Assembly: GCF_009569385.1 (NCBI RefSeq)
Contig: NZ_WBOF01000006.1
Coordinates: 160,705 to 224,704 of the forward strand
Source: Streptomyces kaniharaensis
GTDB taxonomy: Bacteria > Actinomycetota > Actinomycetes > Streptomycetales > Streptomycetaceae
Direction of reading: 5' to 3'
DNA: 64,000 nt
The position numbers were made by a program, and so were the translations under genes. How positions within the stretch are numbered: position 1 is the first letter of the stretch; each line of letters opens with the position of its first letter. The notes under the pieces were generated by a model, which worked only from the letters and a program-made list of their open reading frames with translations, ran no database searches and was not told where the DNA came from. This document shows, piece after piece, positions 17,395-27,005 of this stretch.

Positions 17395-18245
17395 GCGGGC
17401 TCCTCGGCGGTGGTCTCGCCGGTGGTCGGGATCGTGAAGTGCGCGTACGGGACCGTCCAGACCACCTCGTGGCCGATCCGGTGGCCGGTGTAGCCGTCCT
17501 CCCCGTACGCGGTGCCGTGGTCGGAGCAGACGATCGCGAAGCACGGGCGGCGCGCGCTCATCGCCGCGAACAGCCGGCCGATGTGGGCGTCCACGTACTC
17601 CAGCGCGGCGGCGTGGCTGGCTCGGGAGTCGCCGTGCTCGCGGGTGGCGCCGGGCAGGTGGAACCAGTTCGGCTGGTGCAGCGCCGAGACGTTCAGGAAC
17701 AGGAACAGCGGCTGCCCGGCAGGCTGTTCGGCGGCGACCAGCTCGGCCCGGGCGACCTGCGCCTCGAACGACGTCGAGGACGGCACACCCATCTCGGGCT
17801 CCCAGTGGCTCTCCTGGAAGAGGCCGGGGAGCACCGAGCCGAGCGGGCCCTGCTTGTTGAAGAAGCCGACACCGCCGATGCAGACCGTCCGGTACCCGGC
17901 CGCGCCGAGCGCGGTCGGCAGGTCGGGCGCGTCGAAGACCCAGGTGCGCGGTGCGGTGCTCTCCGAGCCGGCGAAGCGGGCCGCGAACAGGCGCGGGTGT
18001 GGGCCGTCCGGCGAGGCTGGGGTGGGCAGGAAGCCGGCCAGCATCGCCTGGTGGGAGGCGTACGTGAAGCTGCCGGGCGCGTGCCGGCGCTCCCAGCGGT
18101 CACCGGGGAGATGGGCGGCGAGGTTCGGGATGCGGCCGGCGGCCGCCAGCTCCTCGGCGACGTCGAAGCGGAGGGTGTCGAGGGTGACCAGCAACAGGTC
18201 GTGGGTGCCCACGACGGCGTTCATGTCGGGCGTCTGGTGGTTCAT
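17391..18245 (-). CDS. STM4013/SEN3800 family hydrolase (alkaline phosphatase/sulfatase fold)
   Basis: 284 residues from ATG 18245, overlapping the STM4014-type stop; a second ATG eight codons later is possible. LLLVTLDTLRFD gives the metal-binding aspartates, GSFTYASHQ a candidate nucleophile Thr/Ser, and CSDHGTAYGEDG with a later GHEV the second metal site of the alkaline phosphatase superfamily. It is shorter than full sulfatases. The coupled position between radical SAM and ATP-grasp genes suggests that it removes or transfers a phosphate, sulfate or similar group in a shared pathway; this is inference. Confidence 0.9.
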   Translation of the reverse strand: MNHQTPDMNAVVGTHDLLLVTLDTLRFDVAEELAAAGRIPNLAAHLPGDRWERRHAPGSFTYASHQAMLAGFLPTPASPDGPHPRLFAARFAGSESTAPRTWVFDAPDLPTALGAAGYRTVCIGGVGFFNKQGPLGSVLPGLFQESHWEPEMGVPSSTSFEAQVARAELVAAEQPAGQPLFLFLNVSALHQPNWFHLPGATREHGDSRASHAAALEYVDAHIGRLFAAMSARRPCFAIVCSDHGTAYGEDGYTGHRIGHEVVWTVPYAHFTIPTTGETTAEEPA

Positions 18246-19345
18246 CGGGCGGGTTCCGTGATCTGGGGGTGGATGGCGGTCAGGGCGGCCAGCTGCGCGC
18301 CGTAGGTGTCCAGGCCCTCGGCCGGGCCGCCGGGCAGGCCGGTGAGGTTCGGCAGCAAGTCGCCGAAGGCGTTCACCTCGCCGACCAGGGCGCGCCGCCA
18401 GCCGGCCACGGGCAGGACGTCGACGCCGACCATCGGCGAGCCGGGCAAGCAGGCCGCTGCGCGCTCCGCCGTCTCCAGCAGGTCGGGCCAGGCGGGGCCG
18501 GCGGCCTCGCGGGCGAGGTCGAGGCTGCCCCGGGCGCCGCCGAGGTGGAGGTTGGTCATTGGCCGGGAGCTGGTGCGCACCACCGCGTGGGTGGCTCGCC
18601 CGGCGACAACGACGACGCGCAGGTCCGCCGAGCGGCCGGACTGCGCGGCCTTCGGGACCCACTGCTCGACGTGCAGCCCGTCGGGTGCGAGCCGGTCGAC
18701 GATCGCGGCCACCTCGGGCTCGCCTCGGTATCGGCGAACGCGCAGCGAGTTGTGCAGCCCGCCGTCGGCCAGCTCGACCGAGGTGGTGGCCTGCACCTGC
18801 CCGCGTGGGCCGAACTCCAGCGCCACCACCCCGGAGGCGGAGGAGCCGTGAGCGGGCTTGACGAACACCCGGTGCAGGCCTGCCTCGCGCAACCGCCCGC
18901 GCAGGTCCTCCCAGCCGGTGACGTCGGAGCCGCCGAGTGCGCGCGGGACGGGTACTCCGGCTGCGGCGAGCAGCGCGTGTGCCCGGCGCTTGTCGAACAT
19001 CACGGCGATCTCCTCGGGATCGCCGAGCAGCCGCACGCCCGGGAGCGCGGCCAGGCCGCGCAGCGCGGCCATCACGCCGGCGTACCAGGCGGCCGTGCCC
19101 TCCACCCGGGTGGGTGCGTAGGACGGGCCGAGCGCCGGGCCGCGAAGCAGTTCGTCCACCGCCGGCTCCTCGCCGGGCGACTCGATCCGCAGCAGACCGT
19201 CCTCGGGCACCCGGTACCCGCCACGCAGCACGTCCAGCCAGGGCAGGACAGCGGGTTCGGGCAGGCCTGCGGCCCGGGCCGCAGCGGCGAACAACGTCAC
19301 CCGCCGGTGGCCCGGGTTGCCGAGAACGGTCAGCCGCGTGGTCAT
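18242..19345 (-). CDS. STM4014 family ATP-grasp protein
   Basis: 367 residues. The ATP-grasp fold is visible: FDKRRAHALLAAAGVPVPRA, then the lysine-bearing strand VFVKPAHGSSASGVVALE, DLRVVVVAGRATHAVVRTSS, and the metal-binding end VGVDVLP...VGEVNAFGD. ATP-grasp enzymes join a carboxylate to an amine or thiol through an acyl phosphate. In this operon it might ligate an amino acid or build an amide on the LRR protein or on a small molecule. The start ATG at 19345 follows the STM4015-type stop by 18 bases. Confidence 0.9.
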   Translation of the reverse strand: MTTRLTVLGNPGHRRVTLFAAAARAAGLPEPAVLPWLDVLRGGYRVPEDGLLRIESPGEEPAVDELLRGPALGPSYAPTRVEGTAAWYAGVMAALRGLAALPGVRLLGDPEEIAVMFDKRRAHALLAAAGVPVPRALGGSDVTGWEDLRGRLREAGLHRVFVKPAHGSSASGVVALEFGPRGQVQATTSVELADGGLHNSLRVRRYRGEPEVAAIVDRLAPDGLHVEQWVPKAAQSGRSADLRVVVVAGRATHAVVRTSSRPMTNLHLGGARGSLDLAREAAGPAWPDLLETAERAAACLPGSPMVGVDVLPVAGWRRALVGEVNAFGDLLPNLTGLPGGPAEGLDTYGAQLAALTAIHPQITEPAR

Positions 19346-19363
19346 CGTGTCCTTCCCGCCCGG

Positions 19364-20293
19364 CTATTCGGCGACCGCGACGTAGCGGTCCTCGGGGTCC
19401 TCGCCCTCGTCCTCGGCCTCGCTGAGGTCGACCTCCACCCCAGGCAGGGCCTCGCGCAGGCGCTCCTGCATCTCCTCGGTGAGGTAGTGGTGGTGCAGGT
19501 CGATGGCGCGCAGGTGGGTGAGCGGCTGGCCCTCCAGGAGGGCGGCGGCGCCCTCATCGGACAGCACACCCATCGACAGGTCCAGTGTCTCGAGCCGGGC
19601 CACGACGGGCGCGTGCGCGAGCGCGGAGGCGATCTCGTCCTGGAACTCGCTGTTGGCCAGCCCGAGATGGCGCAGCACGGGGAAGCGCGCGCCGTCCAGG
19701 AAGGGCCCCAGATCGTCGATGGTCGCGTCGCCGCCGTACTCGTCGACGCCGAGCCAGAGCACCAGCTCCTCCAGCACGGGCAGTTCGGAGGCTGCCACGG
19801 CGCGCACGACGGGGGAGGGCAGGCCGCCCGCCTCGAAGCGCAGGGACCGCAGTCGGTCGTGCCGCACCGGGCTCAGTCGCAGGTCAGTGCCGCCGCGCAC
19901 GGAGAATTCGGTGAGGGACGGGAAGACCGTCAGCAGCAGGGTGACATCGCTCATCTCCAGCCAGGAGATCTCGCACTCGTCGTACGTCACGTCGCCCAGG
20001 AACAGCGCCTCCAGCGCGGGCAGGCGCTCGGCCTCGTCGGCGATGGCGGCAACGGCGGCCTTGACCGGTTCGTAGTCCCGCTGCCACCAGGAGCCGATCA
20101 CCACGGCCCGGACGGTGGCCGGGTCGACCGTGTCGAGAAAGGTGCTCCAGAGCTCCGCGAAGTCGCACGCGGCGTCGTACTCCAGGGCGATCCGCCAGGC
20201 CACGGCGTCGGCGGCGGGCTGGGCGGCGGCGCCCGGGGTGAAGCTGTGGACGGGCAGGTCGTGGAAGTGCCCGAGGTGGTGGTTGACGGTCAT
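19364..20293 (-). CDS. STM4015 family leucine-rich-repeat protein, copy 1
   Basis: 309 residues. After an N-terminal domain (HFHDLPVHSF, VIGSWWQRDYE), the protein becomes a run of leucine-rich repeats of about 25-30 residues (LRHLGLANSEFQDEIASAL, LETLDLSMGVLSDEGAAALL, LRAIDLHHHYLTEEM). An acidic linker then precedes the C-terminal tail RYVAVAE. It closely resembles the next gene upstream, so it is one of a tandem pair. LRR proteins bind other proteins; here it could be scaffold or substrate for the enzymes of the operon. Confidence 0.93.
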   Translation of the reverse strand: MTVNHHLGHFHDLPVHSFTPGAAAQPAADAVAWRIALEYDAACDFAELWSTFLDTVDPATVRAVVIGSWWQRDYEPVKAAVAAIADEAERLPALEALFLGDVTYDECEISWLEMSDVTLLLTVFPSLTEFSVRGGTDLRLSPVRHDRLRSLRFEAGGLPSPVVRAVAASELPVLEELVLWLGVDEYGGDATIDDLGPFLDGARFPVLRHLGLANSEFQDEIASALAHAPVVARLETLDLSMGVLSDEGAAALLEGQPLTHLRAIDLHHHYLTEEMQERLREALPGVEVDLSEAEDEGEDPEDRYVAVAE

Positions 20294-20347
20294 GGCGGCT
20301 CCTGACGGGGTCTGGTGGCGGACGGTGTGCCGACGGTTGGGGGACGG

Positions 20348-21292
20348 CTACTCGGCCACGGCGACGTAGCGCCGCCGGTCGTCCGGCCGGCCGGCCCCGG
20401 AGAGGTCGATTTCCACCCCTGGCAGAGCCTGACGCAGGCGCTCCTGCATCTCTCCGGTGAGGTAGTGGTGGTGCAGGTCGAGGGCGCGCAGGTGAGTGAG
20501 CGGCTGGCCCTCCAGCAACGCGCCGGCGCCCTCGTCGGTGAGCACGCCCATGGACAGGCCGAGCGACTCCAGCCGCGCCACGACCGGAGCATGCGCCACG
20601 GCGGCGGCGATCTCGTCCTGGAACTCGCTGTTCTGCAGCCCCAGGTGGCGCAGCGCCGGGAAACGCGAGCCGTCCAGGAAGGGCGTCAGGTCGTCGAGCG
20701 CCGCGTCACCGCCGTACTCGTCGACGCCGAGCCAGAACTCCAGCCGCTCCAGCGCAGGCAGCTCGCACCCGGCCACCGCGCGCACCACGGAGGCGGGCAG
20801 CCCGCCGGCCTCGAAGCGCAGCGCGGTCAGCGCCTCGTGGCGCACCGGCTTCAGCTCCAGGCCGTCGCCGCCGCGCACCACGAGCCGGGCAAGCTCGGGG
20901 AAAGCCGTCAGCAGCGGGGTGACGTCGCACAGCTCCAGCCAGGAGATCTCGCTCTCCTCATAGGTGATGTCACCGACGAAGAGCGCCCGCAGGGCGGGCA
21001 ACCGGCAGGCCGCGCCGACGATCGCCGCCAGCCCCTCGTCGAAGCCGCCGGGATCGTCCGCGAACCACTGACCGATCACCACGGCCGACACGCGCTCGGT
21101 GTCGACGGTGTCGATGAACTGCTGCCAGCGCTCGGCGAAGGACTCCTCGGACTCGAAGTCCAGGCCGAACTTCCAGGCCACCGAGGCGGGCTCCGGCAGC
21201 GTGACGGCCGCGCCCTCGCCCTCCTCGACGGCCTGGACGAAGTCGAAGACCGGGAGACCGTGGAACTGCTCGATGTGGCTGCTGACCGGCAT
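20348..21292 (-). CDS. STM4015 family leucine-rich-repeat protein, copy 2
   Basis: 314 residues, first gene of the operon. It has the same layout as copy 1: an N-terminal HFHDLPVHSF-like start (here EQFHGLPVFDF), repeats (LRHLGLQNSEFQDEI, LGLSMGVLTDEGAGALL, LRALDLHHHYLTGEM), a variable linker that is basic here and acidic in copy 1, and the same C-terminal RYVAVAE. The repeats are strongly conserved between copies while the linker is not. The tandem arrangement points to duplication followed by divergence. The operon promoter should lie in 21293-21482. Confidence 0.93.
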   Translation of the reverse strand: MPVSSHIEQFHGLPVFDFVQAVEEGEGAAVTLPEPASVAWKFGLDFESEESFAERWQQFIDTVDTERVSAVVIGQWFADDPGGFDEGLAAIVGAACRLPALRALFVGDITYEESEISWLELCDVTPLLTAFPELARLVVRGGDGLELKPVRHEALTALRFEAGGLPASVVRAVAGCELPALERLEFWLGVDEYGGDAALDDLTPFLDGSRFPALRHLGLQNSEFQDEIAAAVAHAPVVARLESLGLSMGVLTDEGAGALLEGQPLTHLRALDLHHHYLTGEMQERLRQALPGVEIDLSGAGRPDDRRRYVAVAE

Positions 21293-21482
21293 GCGCTGCT
21301 CCTTCTGGGGTCTGGGGCGGACAACTGTCTACCAGCCGGGACCGACAATCCGGTGACCGGGGTTCCGGGCGGGTGCGTTGTCAGACCCTTGCTCTACGTT
21401 CGGGTCGTGGCTCCGGAGCGTGATGCCGGAGCCGTGGATTCCGGCGCTCGCCGGCGTCCGGTCGTACGGCGAGGGAGGACTG

Positions 21483-21809
21483 ATGTACCGCCAGGGCGAT
21501 GTGCTGATCGTGCCGGTCGAGGAGAGCGTCGTGCCGCCCCGGGTGGCCGCGCTGGCCGTGCAGCCCCGGGACTCGCGCGGCCGGATGGTGCTCGCGCTCG
21601 GCGAGGTCACCGGCCACGCGCACGCCGTCGTCGGCCCGGGCACCCTGCGCCGCGAGGCAGGGCCGTTCGGCGCAGGCTGGCTGCACCTGCCCGAAGGCGG
21701 CCGGGTGGTGCACGAGGAGCACGCGGCGATACCGCTGGCCAAGGGCTGGTACCGGGTGGTGCGGCAGCGGGAGTACACGCCGGGCGCGGTGCGGGTGGTC
21801 GCGGACTGA
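21483..21809 (+). CDS. Small conserved protein with GEVTGHAH motif, 108 aa
   Basis: 108 residues from ATG 21483. It opens MYRQGDVLIVPVEE, has VLALGEVTGHAHAVVGPG in the middle and closes near RQREYTPGAVRVVAD. I recall this small protein family next to DUF6745 genes; the biochemical role is unknown. The HAH histidines could bind metal. It is transcribed divergently from the STM4015 genes and 116 bases before the DUF6745 gene, so it likely forms a two-gene operon with it. Upstream ATGs in the same frame are less family-like. Confidence 0.82.
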   Translation: MYRQGDVLIVPVEESVVPPRVAALAVQPRDSRGRMVLALGEVTGHAHAVVGPGTLRREAGPFGAGWLHLPEGGRVVHEEHAAIPLAKGWYRVVRQREYTPGAVRVVAD

Positions 21810-21925
21810 CGTCCCGTCGCGGTGCCTGGCGCACCGGCATGGCGAGCGGCGGCATGGCGAGCGGTCGCGGGACGGAACGGATACGGACGACCGGGCGGGG
21901 AGCCCGGGCGGGAACGGAGCAGGTG

Positions 21926-23041
21926 ATGGAGACGGTTCTTCCCGGCGCCCTCAGGAGCCCTGACGCACTCGAGAGCACCGAGACCCTCGGGAGCGGCGGC
22001 ACGGGTGTGGACGGCGTGCTTGCCGAGGTGACGGCCCGCTGGCGGGCGAGTGCGGCGGCGACCGGCCCCGCCGACCGGGCGGCGGCCGAGCGCGCGGTCC
22101 GGGCCGCCTACCGGGCGGCCGGGCTGCCCGAGCCCGCCGAGATCCGCTGGTTCGGCTCCCCGCTGGCGGCCGCCGAGGCGGCGCTGAAGCTGCGGGCCGG
22201 CGGTGCGGTGAGCGTGCGCGAGGCCGTCCGCACCCGGGCCTGGGAGAAGGCTCGGCGGCAGGCCGTCGAGCGGGTCGGCGCGGCCGGGTGGGCGGCGCAC
22301 TGGGCCCTCACCGGCGGCGAACTCGGCCCGGTCACCATCCCGCTCGCCGACCGCGTGCGCAACGCCGTCATCGACCGTCTCGCCCCCGAGGCGGTCCGCG
22401 CGCGCCGCACCACCGTCCGCCTCGCCCTGCTCGACGCCGTCCGCGGACAGCACGACGGACCCTGGTTCGCCGCCTTCGAGGCGGCCGGGGAGAGCGCCGA
22501 CGCCGTCGCGCCGCTGGCCGACGCCGCCCGCGAGGCCGGCTGGTGGTGGCCGTACGAGGACGTCGCGCTGATCAGCGAGCGGCCCGTCGAACTGCACCGC
22601 GACGAGGCCGGGCGGCTCGACCGCGCCGACGGCCCCGCCCTCGCCTACCCCGACGGCTTCGCCCTGCACGCCTGGCGCGGCATGCCCGTCCCCGCCGAGT
22701 TCCTGGCCGACCTCGGCGGCGTCACCGTCGAACGGATCCGCACCGAGGAGAACGCCGAGCTGCGCCGCGTGATGCTGGAGCACTACGGCTACGACCGCTA
22801 CCTCGCCGACTCCGGCGCAGAGCCGATCCACCGCGACGAGACCGGCGTGCTGTGGCGGATCGTCCTGCCGGACGACGAACCCGTGGTCATGGTCGAGGTC
22901 GTCAACTCCACCGCCGAGCCGGACGGCACCTTCCGCACCTACTGGCTGCGCGTCCCGCCGAGCACCCGCACCGCGCGGGCCGGGGTCGCCTGGACCTTCG
23001 GCATACCCGAGTCCGAGTACCACCCGCAGCGCGAGACCTGA
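21926..23041 (+). CDS. DUF6745 domain protein
   Basis: 371 residues from ATG 21926 (GGAGC and AGGTG upstream). The N-terminal half is Ala/Arg-rich and helical. The C-terminal half carries the family signature: VELHRDEAGRLDRADGPAL, YPDGFALHAWRGMPVP, then EENAELRRVMLEHYGYDRYL and a closing WTFGIPESEYHPQRET. The HRD...DGPA...WxG repeats look like a beta-rich domain. The function is unknown. A natural partner is the small GEVTGHAH protein upstream; a link to the divergent STM4011-4015 operon is possible. Confidence 0.85.
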   Translation: METVLPGALRSPDALESTETLGSGGTGVDGVLAEVTARWRASAAATGPADRAAAERAVRAAYRAAGLPEPAEIRWFGSPLAAAEAALKLRAGGAVSVREAVRTRAWEKARRQAVERVGAAGWAAHWALTGGELGPVTIPLADRVRNAVIDRLAPEAVRARRTTVRLALLDAVRGQHDGPWFAAFEAAGESADAVAPLADAAREAGWWWPYEDVALISERPVELHRDEAGRLDRADGPALAYPDGFALHAWRGMPVPAEFLADLGGVTVERIRTEENAELRRVMLEHYGYDRYLADSGAEPIHRDETGVLWRIVLPDDEPVVMVEVVNSTAEPDGTFRTYWLRVPPSTRTARAGVAWTFGIPESEYHPQRET

Positions 23042-23125
23042 GCCGCTCCCTCGCGTCCCGGGCCGCCGCCTGTGAGTCCCGACCCGTCCCTTGGCCAGCG
23101 CCGCTGGGGTGGCCGCGTGTTGTTG

Positions 23126-23899
23126 TCAGGGCGTACGGGCGATGAGCACGGGCTGGAAGAAGCCGGTGTGCTCGGGGAGTTCCCACGTCACGTCGGTGAA
23201 CCCTGCCTCCGTGGCGAGCGTGGTCAGCTGGGCCCGGGTGAGTGCCCAGTAGGTGGAGCGGTGGACCTCGGTGCGCCACTCGCCGTCGGCGTCGGGGCGG
23301 AGCTGGAAGAGCTCCAGGTCGTACCGCTCGCCGTCCTCGTGCCAGTGCCACAGCTGGAAGATGACGGACCGTTGCCCGTCCGGCTCGGTGGTCTGCGGAG
23401 GGGTGGACGTCGGGCGTGTGCGGCGCAGGTCGTCGTAGGGGCGGGTGGTGAGGAGGAGCAGGCCACCGCTGCGCAGGGTGCGGCGCATGGCGGTAAGGGC
23501 GGCCCGGATGTCCTCGGGGGTGAGCAGGTGGGGGAGCGAGTTGTCGGCGCACACGACGACGTCGAAGGTGCCGTCGATGAAGGGGAGTTGCCGCATGTCG
23601 GCGGCCGCCGTGGGCAGACGGAGGCCGCGCTGGGCGGCCTCGCGGGTGGCGCGAGCGGCCGCGACCGGGCTGAGGTCCGTGCCGGTGACGCGATGGCCGA
23701 GGGCGGTGAGGCCGATCGCCTGGGTGCCGATACCGCAGGCGCAGTCCAGAACGGTGCCCGGCCGGTCGCCGAGGCGGGCCCGGACGAGGGCGTCCAGGCT
23801 CGTGCCCTGGCGGGCGACGGAGGCTTCCCAGTCGGGGTAGAGCAGGTGGTAGCCGGCCGCGAACTCGTCGTAGAAGCTACCGGTGGGGGATTGGTTCAT
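23126..23899 (-). CDS. Class I SAM-dependent methyltransferase
   Basis: 257 residues from ATG 23899. FYDEFAAGYHLLYPDW opens the protein, and motif I is VLDCACGIGTQAIGL. The acidic residue after the second strand lies in GTDLSPVAAARA, and motif IV in FDVVVCADNSLPHLL. This is a Methyltransf_25/11-type fold typical of small-molecule N- or O-methyltransferases related to glycine/sarcosine N-methyltransferase. The start has only a weak GAAGG-type ribosome site. The downstream neighbour is the convergent DUF6745 gene. Confidence 0.9.
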   Translation of the reverse strand: MNQSPTGSFYDEFAAGYHLLYPDWEASVARQGTSLDALVRARLGDRPGTVLDCACGIGTQAIGLTALGHRVTGTDLSPVAAARATREAAQRGLRLPTAAADMRQLPFIDGTFDVVVCADNSLPHLLTPEDIRAALTAMRRTLRSGGLLLLTTRPYDDLRRTRPTSTPPQTTEPDGQRSVIFQLWHWHEDGERYDLELFQLRPDADGEWRTEVHRSTYWALTRAQLTTLATEAGFTDVTWELPEHTGFFQPVLIARTP

Positions 23900-24307
23900 G
23901 GCGTCGGGGCCTTCACGGGCGGCGGGAAGAGGGAGTACTGGGCGCGGTTGGCGTTGAAGTGGGCGAGGTCGTGCCGTCGTGCTCCAGCTCCATCGGCGGT
24001 GGTTCCGGGAGGTCGCGATCGGCGAGAGGTGATGCCCCTCCAATTAGACCCTCAGTGCGGGATGTTGTGTACGGCCGCAAACTGCTCGGCGTCCTCCGCG
24101 TTCCACAGGCCGCGGCTGGGGCCGGATTCCGGCCGGGTGAGAGCACGCAGCAATGCCGGGCTGTGGACCGGCTGGACGCGGAAGTTGTCGAGGTGGCGCA
24201 TGACGGTGACGGGCGTAACGTAGCGCCGGCTGTTGCCCCGGTGCCGGACTGATCGAGCTGCGGAAACTCGGTTGGCCGACGGGGCGCGCCGTCGCGAGGA
24301 TGCGAGT
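23900..24307. other. 408-base gap, possibly holding gene remnants
   Basis: No complete gene stands out. On the minus strand a 49-codon ORF at 24052-24201 (MRHLDNFRVQPVHSPALLRA) and a short stretch just before the methyltransferase start that reads HDLAHFNANRAQYSLFPPP both look protein-like but lack a full reading frame. They may be fragments of a decayed gene. Confidence 0.35.
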
Positions 24308-25072
24308 ATGCGCACCTTCGAGGAACTGATCGCCGAGGCCGAAGCCGTGTCCGTGGCCGGCTGGGACTTCTTCTGGCTGGACGGACGCGCCACGGAGGAG
24401 CGGCCGTCCTGGGGCTACCAGCGCCGGCTGGGCGAGCGGCTGGCCCGTGCCTCCGCCGCGTTGGACATTCAGACCGGGGGCGGTGAGGTGCTCGCCGGGG
24501 CCGGAAAGTTCCCGCCGGTCATGGCGGCGACCGAGTCCTGGCCGCCGAACGTCGCCCGCGCGACGAAGCTGCTGCACCCGCTGGGCGCGGTCGTGGTCGC
24601 GGCCCCGGACGAGCCGCCGCTGCCGTTCGCCGACGGGGCGTTCGACCTGGTCAGCAGCCGGCACCCGGTGAGGGCGTGGTGGACGGAGATCGCCCGGGTG
24701 CTGCGGCCGGGCGGCACGTACTTCGCCCAGCACGTGGGGCCGGCGTCCGGCTTCGAACTGGTGGAGTACTTCCTGGGCCCGCAGCCCGAGGCACGGAAAG
24801 CCCGCCGTCCCGAGGATGAGAGCGCCGCCGCGCGGGCCGCCGGGCTGGAGGTCGTGGACCTGCGGTCGGAGCGCTTGCGGATGGAGTTCTTCGACATCGG
24901 CGCGGTCGTGTACTTCCTGCGCAAGGTGATCTGGATGGTGCCGGGCTTCACCGTCGAGGCGTACCGGGAACAGCTGCGCGAGCTGGACGCCCTGATCCGC
25001 GCCGACGGGCCGTTCGTCGCGCACTCGGCCCGCATCCTGATCGAGGCCCGAAAGCCGGGCGGCCCGTGTTAG
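24308..25072 (+). CDS. Class I SAM-dependent methyltransferase
   Basis: 254 residues from ATG 24308. Motif I is the slightly unusual LDIQTGGGEVLAGAG; motif IV is FDLVSSRHPV, and post-motif sequence VLRPGGTYFAQHVG follows. The middle part (GFELVEYFLGPQPEARK) and the C-terminus (WMVPGFTVEAYREQLREL) fit a widespread actinobacterial family with unknown substrate. Third-position GC is high throughout. It converges on the ABC-F gene, ending 52 bases before that gene's stop. Confidence 0.9.
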   Translation: MRTFEELIAEAEAVSVAGWDFFWLDGRATEERPSWGYQRRLGERLARASAALDIQTGGGEVLAGAGKFPPVMAATESWPPNVARATKLLHPLGAVVVAAPDEPPLPFADGAFDLVSSRHPVRAWWTEIARVLRPGGTYFAQHVGPASGFELVEYFLGPQPEARKARRPEDESAAARAAGLEVVDLRSERLRMEFFDIGAVVYFLRKVIWMVPGFTVEAYREQLRELDALIRADGPFVAHSARILIEARKPGGPC

Positions 25073-25124
25073 AAACCGTCCTGAGACGAGAGACCGTCCT
25101 GAGACGGGGCCGCCCGGCGCCGGC

Positions 25125-26726
<1,602 letters not shown>

Positions 26727-26850
26727 GGGATAACGCTCCGAAACAGCGAATGGACACACGGGTGGCGTGAAGGTGGGTCCGTCGCTAGGAAATTCGGGGC
26801 GTAGACATGCGGCGAGGGTAGCGGGGCATGCGGAGCATCCGCATCGGAGT
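26727..26850 (-). promoter_or_regulatory. Leader region of the ABC-F gene with a 7-codon ORF and a hairpin
   Basis: On the minus strand a short ORF at 26808-26785 encodes MSTPRIS and ends 58 bases before the ABC-F start. Just upstream (26828-26844) lies a hairpin with 6-bp arms ATGCGG/CCGCAT. Short leader ORFs control several drug-responsive ABC-F genes, so an attenuation role is possible but unproven; no clear terminator/antiterminator pair is seen. Confidence 0.35.
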
Positions 26851-27005
26851 TAACGGCCCGGATCCGACGCCCGGACCGACGGTGCGGGCTACGGCACGGA
26901 TCGGCGGCGCGAACTGACGGTTCGGATCGACGGCGTGGTTTCGGCCACGGGAGCGCCGTGGTGGCGCACGGAGCTGTCTTGTCGGGGCGCGGGCCGATCG
27001 CTTCC

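Noticed and set aside
18269..20305. Large plus-strand frame through the ATP-grasp and LRR genes
   Set aside because: It is the complement of two clearly conserved minus-strand proteins.
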